From Desarmillaria ectypa (lineage: Eukaryota; Basidiomycota; Agaricomycetes; Agaricales; Physalacriaceae): a stretch of DNA of 64,000 bases. The notes under the pieces were generated by a model. That model had not been told where the DNA came from. It was given only the letters and a program-made list of their open reading frames with translations, and did no database searches. Where the stretch lies: positions 806,001-870,000 of the forward strand of contig JAUDYN010000004.1 of NCBI GenBank assembly GCA_030407005.1. The letters run 5' to 3'. Of this stretch, positions 56,144 to 64,000 are shown one piece after another. The position numbers were made by a program, and so were the translations under genes. Position 1 is the first letter of the stretch; every line of letters starts with the position of its first letter.

Positions 56144-57145
56144 ATGCCCACGCCCTCGCTCGATGCCAACTTTGTATTCCCTCACTCAGCTGAGTCACAA
56201 CGCTTGGTTCTCCCTGTACGAACAACAAACAACAATGGTAAATGGACGGTCTCCCCTGAATTCGGTGACGCTCTACTCCATGCGATGCGTGAACGACCAT
56301 CTGCGCGTATTCCGTCTATTGTTGAGCTGCCTCAGCCAAAGAGGCCTCAACTAGTGGTACCGTCGCCGGACACTCGGAGGCTGACGATGAAGACACGAAT
56401 CGCCGTTCGAGACAAGACTCCGCATCGCTTCGAGGTCGTTCCATTGCGCGATGTACATAGGAGAGCGCCATCTCCGATGTTCAAAGAGATCACGCCTTTG
56501 GCTAATACGCGAGTAAAGCTGAGGTCTGTCAATGCCGAGGCGACAGTGAGGAACGCGAGGGCTGCGAGAGGAGGCAGGAAGATACAGCCCAGTCGCGGTC
56601 GTTTTTACAATGAAAATTCGAAGCCACCGCCGCCGCCTGAAAATCGCCAGGCTCGTCCTCCCAGAGAAAAGAATATCAAACCTGCACACGTACAGCCTAC
56701 TGCCTTGCACACGAAATCAGTCAGTCTATCTAGCTTGCACCCCACCAGCTCGCTGAATCGTCACTCTGCCGGAAGGTCTGAGGACATCCAGCGTCGAAGC
56801 CAATTACCTTGCAGCCTGAAGCGACGCGCCATCTACACCCAGACACTCTTTATTCCCAAGCTTGCCGCTACAGTTGAAGAAGTATCGCCGTCGACATCGA
56901 TTTCGGCCGACAGTCTCTCTGGCACCACGCTCATCGACATGTCCTGCAACGAAGGACCTAAGGCTGCTACTCCGAAGACATACAAATCCAACTCTCTCGC
57001 AGCGTCGTTCTTTTCCATGCCGTCCGAGTACTCGCAGGATTCATTCCAGGTTGTAAAGGCGGTTCCGAAGCACCATGCGATTGTCATTGAGCTGATGGTG
57101 GCGATTGATTTGGCGATTAGTGAATGGGAGAATGTTGTAGGATAG
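56144..57145 (+). CDS. Unknown 333-aa disordered, basic protein
   Basis: A single open frame from MPTPSLDANFVFPHSAES, starting 67 bp after the adaptin stop. It is rich in Arg, Pro and Ser with a short polyproline run (KPPPPPENRQARPP) and an Arg-rich stretch RNARAARGGRKIQPSRGR. No membrane segment or known domain is visible. The last 35 residues (IVIELMVAIDLAISEWENVV) look like an amphipathic helix and could be a binding element. Codon and CpG use match the neighbouring housekeeping genes, which supports a real gene. No function assigned. Confidence 0.65.
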   Translation: MPTPSLDANFVFPHSAESQRLVLPVRTTNNNGKWTVSPEFGDALLHAMRERPSARIPSIVELPQPKRPQLVVPSPDTRRLTMKTRIAVRDKTPHRFEVVPLRDVHRRAPSPMFKEITPLANTRVKLRSVNAEATVRNARAARGGRKIQPSRGRFYNENSKPPPPPENRQARPPREKNIKPAHVQPTALHTKSVSLSSLHPTSSLNRHSAGRSEDIQRRSQLPCSLKRRAIYTQTLFIPKLAATVEEVSPSTSISADSLSGTTLIDMSCNEGPKAATPKTYKSNSLAASFFSMPSEYSQDSFQVVKAVPKHHAIVIELMVAIDLAISEWENVVG

Positions 57146-57597
57146 CGCCCCATAGGAGATCGAAGGTCCAGGCAATGCCAATACTACTACTAGACATATT
57201 GAAAAACTTCATGTCGGCTGTCTGTTGAAACGTTGAGCGCCAGGAGCTGTCGGTGTCAGGTGGAGGTGAGATGACTGTTGGTAGTGAATACGTATAAACA
57301 ATGGGTATTGTCGCGGCAGCCATTGCTGTTGCCTTTGTCGTCGTTATCTTTGTCGCGGCCGCCGTCTAGTAGTGGTCGTCGTGGTATCGAGTAACGTCAG
57401 CCGCGAATGGTCAAAGCGCCGAGTCAGGCACTGAAATTGAAATTACCTGAGCGGAGTGAAAAAAGGGTTGACAGGCATGGCAACGGCAACGGATACAGTA
57501 GAACCCTTCCTTTTCCTTTCACCTTCCTTGCTTACCTTTGTCACCGTCGCCTGCGTTGTGCTCGCTTGCATTCTGCTGCTATCGACTTTTGCGGTGG

Positions 57598-59590
57598 ATG
57601 TCGGGCGTCGACCTGCTCGAGTCGTATACCGCGCTCCCTTCGTCGTCGCGATCCGTTGTGCTACAGAGCATAATTAACGGTATGCTCCGGTCGGTTGTTC
57701 TATCCGAGATTCACAAATCTTATGGTTCTCTTCTTCTGCTTCCAGCGCCGCCTTTCACGTTTAACAACGATACCCGTAAGGCTCTCATCGATACCATCCT
57801 ACGCGACCTCAAAGGCGGTTCCAAATATGGCACCGGCAATGGGAGATTGTCGTCCAAGGGTGCGGCGTCCGTTCTCTGTCCATTCTTCCCAGCTCACTCC
57901 TCGCAAGACGCCGCTCAAGCCCTGCTCGCTGTGAAGACCCTTGGCAAGAACCCGTCAGGATCCGAGACGCTCGCGACGGCATCGACGCTGAGCACGCTCT
58001 TGGGTCTATCAACTTCACTTAAGGACGATCCAGAAGCTTCCAGTGAGGCGTTAAGGTGCATAGCGAATACTCTGCTTTTGTTTGATCATGCCAGGGGGAC
58101 CTTCATTAGCAAAGATGTTGGAGGCGGCGAGATTTGTGTCGGCATGCTTGATGTAAGCCCTTCCTCGCTTTCTTCTTCGCTGCCGCTCAGTTTGCCTAGA
58201 AATCAACGACGCCGGATCAAGTCTTCATTCTGTCCCGCATACTGTTCTTGGCGACGGCGTCGAGTCCGTCTTGGATCGTTTCGCTCGTCGAAGACCACAA
58301 TCACAAACGGAGAGGCATCGTCGATATCATTACTAGCAAGCTTGATGCAACGCTTATCGCCATACAGGCTGGCACCAGGCTTGGACGAGAGGCCATGGCG
58401 GATCTGCTCAAGTTCACGTTTAATTTGTTGCTGCATTATCCAAAGGTGCGCTGCGAGATTTCTTGTCGTGACTGTGATCGGCTGACGACTGGCAGATGGT
58501 CGATGCTGAGCCACAGACTCCGCAAGCAGGCGATGGGCAAAGGACCATGGGCGACTTTTGGAGTTCCAATCTCGACGGGTTGCTACCGTCTCTATTACGA
58601 ACATTCTACTCGTTGCCACCGACATTCCCCAGCCCCCTAGTCTCGCCATTGACCCACGTTACCCATGCCCTTATCACGATACCCATCACCTCCTCCCTCA
58701 GGCCCATATGGCTCGGTCCCTCGACCCCAGAGCGCCGCAGTTCGTCAAATAGCAGCAGCCCAAAAACGTCTACTAGCAGTGGTGGCGATTCACCGGTGCT
58801 CTCTCAGACTCTTCCCAAGTCAAGTACATTGGACCGGGCACTGTCGGTGCTATCTGTTGCGGGGCGTAGGTCTTTGTCAAGGAGTCCATCACCAAATACA
58901 GCTACACAGCAAGACGTTCTCCTCCGTGCCCACGACCTCCTCGAAGTCTCTTTTTCACACTATTTTCCCGGGTCCATTGACCCTGACGACTCCTCTGTAC
59001 GCGAGCGCCCAAAGAAGGAGCAGCTGGACGGGTCCCTCGATGATATTATTTCACCGTTAATTGTGCTTATTACGCGCCTGTGCATCGCAGATGTGACATC
59101 CCGAGGAAGGCTTCGCGAGTGGATTGTACCTCCAGATTTGGATAGGTCGGCACCGTTGGAGGGGCGTTCAGATATGCTTGGTCGCTGTTTGCGACTCATG
59201 GGTAGCGTATATCACCCACGGCTGAAGGACTCTGTGGGAGAGATGCTGTTTGCAATGGCCGACTCGGACGCGAGAATATTATCAAGCCTTGTCGGGTACG
59301 GCAACGTTGCCGGCTTTTTGTTTAACAAGGGCATCATGTCTGCTCCTCCACCACCTGGATGTGAGGATTCCTCTTCATCTGTCGAACCTGTCGCGCCTGA
59401 TGGCAAGGTTATCAACCCGATTACGGGCAACACGATGGAGAAACCGGAGCTGCCTGATATGACTGAAGAAGAAAAGGAGCAAGAGATGGAGAAACTGTTC
59501 GTGTTGTTCGACAGACTGGAGAAGAGCGGTGCGTTGCCAAAGAGTCAGAATCCCATTCGGAAGGCGATGGAGAAGGCGGCGAGTCAATGA
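57598..59590 (+). CDS. ric8: RIC8 / synembryn, G-alpha chaperone and exchange factor
   Basis: The exon model is 57598-57679, 57746-58152, 58200-58445 and 58496-59590, about 609 aa. It begins MSGVDLLESYTALPSSSRSV. The armadillo-like helical repeats include LRCIANTLLLFDHARGTF, GGEICVGML, VFILSRILFLATASSPSWIV, EAMADLLKFTFNLLLHYPK and DIISPLIVLITRLCIADVTS. LRLMGSVYHPRLKDSVGEML, ILSSLVGYGNVAGFLFNKG and an acidic C-terminal helix follow. The VGYGNxAG block is characteristic of RIC8. Serine-rich inserts lengthen it relative to animal homologues. RIC8 folds and activates heterotrimeric G-alpha subunits in the cytoplasm. All exons join in frame. Confidence 0.88.
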
Positions 59591-59833
59591 AATGACGAAC
59601 GAATTCAACGAATGAATGAATGGATATACTATATGTTACTACCAGTTACAGCACATCTTGTACTTGTACAGACGCCGCTGGTATGTCGGCGGGATACCTA
59701 AGTAATTACCGTAATATAATTTCCTTGTTACGTCTGGGGGCATTTTTGGGCAAAGAAGGCAGGTCGCAAGGGTTCTTATACTTCAATTTCAAACTCCGAC
59801 CTGATCGACTCGGCTTGTCTTCCGACCACCATC

Positions 59834-62696
59834 ATGAATGTGTGTCCATGTTCCTCTGCATTTCTATCGCGTTTCTTACCGCTGTATGCGTAGAATCTCC
59901 TAAGGACACTTACGGAGAGTCATGTCAAAGAGGCGTTCCCGAATACCGACCTCAAATTGCTGTTGACGACGGTCAAGGAAGGCAGGGTACGTCGCGGTAT
60001 CTTGCTTCAATCCCAGTCCAGTAATCGTCTTCTAGCACACCGGAGACAAATTATCTGATCCATTCTACGATTCCCTCGATGGTTTGCTTTCCGACTTACG
60101 GACAGTCACTATAGTATGTCACGTTTCAATGATGTAACGCGCTCCGCTTAAGCCGCCGGTTCAATAGGACAATCACGATGCGGAGGCTTTCCTCAAACCA
60201 GTCTCCAAGACGGAAGCCCCGGATTATCACACCAGTATGTGTCTCTGCGTTCCATTTATTGTTTTCTGACTTGCGATAGTCATTCAAAACCCCATGGATT
60301 TCCAGACAATGGCCAGAAAAGTCAAGGCGAAGAGTTACAAGTCGAAACGCGAATTCCAAGATGATTTGGACTTGATATGGACGAATTGCTACACTTACAA
60401 TGGAGACGTGCGTTTACTACAATTTCCTCCTCGTTTCGCTCTGATAGCGCGTTAGAATCATCCACTACGACATTGCGTTAATCGGCTCAAAGGCAAGGCG
60501 GAGAAGCTGCTGCGAAATATCACGGATCGCAAGGAGCGTTCCGATCCTGTAATTCCTGCTGCACTACAAGGTCCCAAATTAAATGGAGTGAATGGATACT
60601 CACGGCCAGGCATGGTACATCACCGGTCTTCGAGCTCAGGCCCCCTCGCTAAGGCCATCGTCAAGCCTACGGCTGTGCCTATACATCGACGAGATCTCCC
60701 TTTTGCCGACTCCCCTGCACTGATCCGGACACAGCATGGTATGTCGCTGTTCGCAAAATTGAATCAAGACTCTCCTTCACGAGACGAGCTTCGTGTGTTT
60801 GCACCGGACTATCAGAGCGATGAGGAAGGCCCTATTGAAGTGAAGGTAGATGCAGGGACAGGCGAGAAGCGTAAGCTGAATGGGCAGATTTTTCGCCCAC
60901 GCAAACGGGCACGAGTGGTAACTCAATATCCGATCCCCCTTCCCTCTGAAAGCGACGACATCACGCAGATGTGGTGGATGGCATCGCAATCTGATTTACT
61001 ACTTCCCAATGGTCTGCCAGGTGTTCCACAGCCCCGGCCGCCCAAATCTACACTTCTGAAGCGCAAGAAACGACGGAAACAGCCAGAGCCTCCGAGGCCA
61101 AACCCCAAGTCGTTATTGACGCTCATGAACAACAATATACGGACGATGAGAAGAGTGAGGCATACCCATGCCAAATTCTCAGCACTGGGAGGAACGGGCA
61201 CCGAGGATAGCGATTCATCATTGGGAGAGCCGCCTGGGGGCGTGGTCGTGCCTGATGAAGAGGCAGCGGTAGTGGATGTTGATGGACGGCCGTGGAGTTT
61301 GGGGAAGACGAGGGTGAGAATAGAGGACATCGGCGAGAAGAACAGCACAGATTGTTTACAGTGGATGAGCAAGAAGGTTTTGGAGCATTCCGGGTTTCAA
61401 GGTACGCCTACATCTCGATTGATTTGGTATGTAGCTCAAGTCTCATCGACTATAGGAACATCACAGTCGGCTTTGGACGTCCTTGCTGGAGTCACCTCGG
61501 ATTATCTGTTGAACGTTGGGCGCACTATCAGATTCTTGTCCGACAAGTACTCAAATACGATGACTGCAGAGGTGAGCGCACATATGTGTGCTGAAGTGTA
61601 ACCGCGTCGCTGAACAGATCTCAAGGAAATCATATTGCATACCTTGTTTGAGAGTGGTGTAACGCGAGTCCAAGACCTCGAGCGATACATTTCTGACGAT
61701 GTTGAGCGTTATGGATCGCGACTGAATGATTTAGAGAAGAAGCTTGTTGGGGCATATCGAGAAGCAGTCAGCACACGATTTCCTTGCAACTTTGTTCGTA
61801 CGCTGAATATCTCTTTAGACTGCTGTCGAAGCTGTGGAAGACGAGGGCCTGTTCGAGGAAGAAGACGAAGACGAGGCTGGTGTCCTGGCTTTGTATGTTA
61901 TCGTGCCATTCTGCCCTTTGTCCTTCTCTGACGAATCTTCGTTCTTAGAGGCGACTTTGCGGAATCTTTGGGAATGGATTATTTGGGACTGCGCGAACTC
62001 GGTATTGCGGAAGAGTTAGGCATGTCAAGTCTGACTATTCCGAAGCGGCTTCTCAAAGGCAAGAAACGGTCGAAAGGTCCTTTGTCTGCTGCGTACGTCG
62101 TCTATTGCCTCAATGTTTCATTTGCTGACTTTGTCCGATAGCGTCAAACCCTCAGAACCGCCTCCACCCTATCCGCCGCCGCCTCCTTTCGTTCCCCTCA
62201 CCGTGGGCAAAGTCAACGACCAGATTGGATTGCTCAAGCCCTTTTATCAAAGTCGCATCACGGCGATGTCAGCTCCACCACCTCCGCCGCCCCCAACTCT
62301 CAACTCGTATCCTCTTCTTACAGACTCTTCAGGCGCTCCGATACCCATACCTGCGCCGCCGCCACCGCCTCCCAGTGCACCGCCTCCAGACACCTTTATA
62401 CCGGACGAAGCACCCGCAGCGGTTCAGACGAAGATGGGGCCTCTGGGGCAGATCATCAAGACAGGAGGGACAGCTGCGAAGAAGAAAGCAAAGCCGGCTG
62501 GTTCTGCGGCTCCATCAGGGAATATAGCTACAGTCACAACGGGGGGTACACCAGGAGGAGAGGCTGCTGCGCCAAAGAAAAAAAAGGGAGCTACAGGTGT
62601 GGGTACAGGGAACGGGCGCAAGAAGAAGTTGCTGGAAGCTGCGCAGGCACAGGCACAGGCACAGATGTTCCCTGGGGTGATTGTCGCGCAAGGATG
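59834..62696 (+). CDS. SPT7: SAGA subunit Spt7-like: bromodomain and histone fold
   Basis: The first coding exon is only ATGAAT (59834-59839); intron 59840-59893 follows, then NLLRTLTESHVKEAFPN. The bromodomain follows: SDPFYDSLDGLLSDLRT, VIQNPMDFQTMARKVKAKSY and EFQDDLDLIWTNCYTYNGD / NHPLR, with the acetyl-lysine-binding Asn in the YNGDNHPLR region. After a long basic region comes a histone-fold segment SALDVLAGVTSDYLLNVGRT with IRFLSDKYSNTMTAE, then EIILHTLFESGVTRVQDLERY. An acidic stretch and GDFAESLGMDYLGLRELGIA precede the end. The C-terminus has several polyproline runs and a Lys-rich, Gln/Ala-repeat tail. Bromodomain plus histone fold in this order is the layout of Spt7, a core scaffold of the SAGA co-activator. 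Confidence 0.85.
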
Positions 62697-64000
62697 AACA
62701 TCGCATGTCATTAATAACATTATCTACAATGCTATTTAGAGTATCTGGAGGATTGCCGATGTGGTGGATAGAGATAGACCAACGCGAGAGACAAGGTATG
62801 ACCAGACATGCCTATTTTTATTCATGTGTATTTGTGGCCTTTTTTAATTCCTCCCTTCAAGTTGAGTGCCATCGCTGCTCGTAAAGCAGCACATGCTGCA
62901 AAAGAGAAGCTGGAACCAACTCTCTGTGGACCCTGAAGAACCAGTGTCGGTCCTGGGAGCACTTCCTATCTTGAAACAGAAACCGTCATCACAGAATGCT
63001 CCTCTTTTGAAAGAAGAAAAAGAAAAAGTTATGTCAGCTGGTGCCTTCATGATACTTTGAGGAGCTTGACCTGTTTCGGAGACAGGAGGATAATTCAAAT
63101 ACATCTGATGAAGGGGACATTAAGCCTGTACATTAGAATTCGTCTCCTAGTGCACTGCTCAATGGTTCTTCTGATGAGGAGAATAGACTGGTGCAAGCTC
63201 CATGACCACTACCTACTAATTTGGAAGAAATCCACACACTCTTGACATTCCATCTCCTATACAATCAGAATACCTTTATTCTGAACCCTGACAAGCTAGA
63301 CTTATTGTTGAAGATGCGCCAAGCCACATATGGCAATCCAGCAATTAGACTAGAGTTGAAGCATGTGATTCTTCATGTATCTTCTCCTCAAGTCATTTGT
63401 TTGTTCAGCTCACTCAGCAATGAGTCAGACATGGACACTAGTAGATAGTAGTATATTCTAGAAGTACATACCTTGTAGTATATATATCAGGCAGACCAGC
63501 CCACTAAACAAGTTGTTACATCTTCCTGATTTAATCTCTCTCATGCAATTGAGTCTCATGGTTTATCATTGCACTTATCACCTTTATCACATGCTATTTT
63601 ACAACAGATTATGGGTCCTGGCCCTAACTAAACTACAGAAGACTCATCATAATCAATTACCTTACTGAATTACAATCCATCCTCATGTATCATGTCTAAT
63701 ACCACACCTGCATCATTATTCCACATTGAGCTACTCCAGGGGCACAACTGGGTTTCATGGAAGTGTTGCATCACTGCAATCCTGTGAGAATGAGCCTTGT
63801 TGAAGTATGCTAATAGAACATCAAAGAAATCAGTTTCAGCAGACTCTAATTTTCCAACCAAGGAAGAAACAGAAGAAATCATGAAATGAGAAGAGGGAGA
63901 TGGACAAGTGCAGACCCAAATCAAACTCATATTGAGTGACTCACTGATGATACACATTCTAGAGGCAAATATGTCAGCCAAAATGTGGATGCAGCTTAAA
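62697..64000. other. CpG-poor repeat-like DNA of unknown type
   Basis: From about 62750 the sequence becomes AT-rich and almost free of CG, like 1-16 kb. Plus-strand fragments such as ELDLFRRQEDNSNTSDEGD (63058-63115), and a minus-strand frame at 63670-63981, look protein-derived but are broken by stops. I found no LTR, reverse transcriptase or transposase motif to assign it. It is probably the edge of another decayed element that continues past the window. Confidence 0.5.

Noticed and set aside
58203..58649. Open minus-strand frame within RIC8
   Set aside because: It lies entirely antisense to conserved RIC8 exons and has no recognisable domain.
62424..62720. Open minus-strand frame antisense to the SPT7 tail
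   Set aside because: It is the mirror of the Pro/Ala/Lys-rich coding tail; its low-complexity Cys/Ala/Phe content reflects GC-biased codons, not a protein.
1..64000. CRISPR array, bacterial operon or prophage
   Set aside because: No spaced short repeats, no Shine-Dalgarno-led gene strings and pervasive spliceosomal introns: the DNA is eukaryotic.

Overview
The window looks like a filamentous basidiomycete (Agaricomycetes) genome. Genes carry many introns of about 46-60 bp with GT...AG ends. Typical mushroom families occur (FunK1-type kinases, F-box proteins, MYND-DUF4470, HNH-domain and DUF6914-like proteins). Core eukaryotic genes are recognisable by sequence: RFC1, ALG2, AP-1 mu, RIC8, SPT7 and the large nuclear cap-binding subunit. 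All calls come from reading the translations; no database search was run.

Layout. (1) 1-16.0 kb is a CpG-starved transposon block: a truncated Ty3/gypsy chromovirus on the minus strand (1-5397, running off the left edge), then a complete but decayed chromovirus on the plus strand (6568-15294) with 411-bp LTRs and a GAGAG target-site duplication. Both copies show a Tf1-like self-priming arrangement that covaries between them. (2) 16.0-23.7 kb holds three FunK1-type kinase loci: one with degenerate catalytic motifs (+), one with intact motifs (-) and one shattered pseudogene (-). (3) 23.8-25.6 kb is a Sel1-repeat gene. (4) 26.2-37.7 kb is an inverted duplication of an [F-box / HNH] gene pair flanking an apparently intact nuclear cap-binding gene. 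The left arm also holds a GMC-oxidoreductase pseudogene and a thiolase remnant. (5) 38.2-42.8 kb holds an MFS transporter and a MYND-DUF4470 gene, each with an apparent coding lesion. (6) 43.5-49.1 kb holds divergent RFC1 and ALG2 sharing a 128-bp promoter, followed by a small DUF6914-like fragment and a gene-poor gap. (7) 52.6-62.7 kb is a tight plus-strand run: F-box protein, AP-1 mu, a disordered orphan, RIC8 and SPT7. (8) 62.75-64 kb returns to CpG-poor repeat DNA that I could not classify.

The housekeeping genes (DNA replication clamp loading, N-glycan assembly, vesicle coats, G-alpha chaperoning, SAGA transcription, mRNA cap binding) read cleanly. Most fast-evolving family genes around them carry stops or frameshifts. 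I found no evidence of a metabolic or defence gene cluster. The most informative structures are the self-priming signals and mirrored CpG decay of the chromoviruses, the inverted duplication around the cap-binding gene, and the decayed kinase trio.
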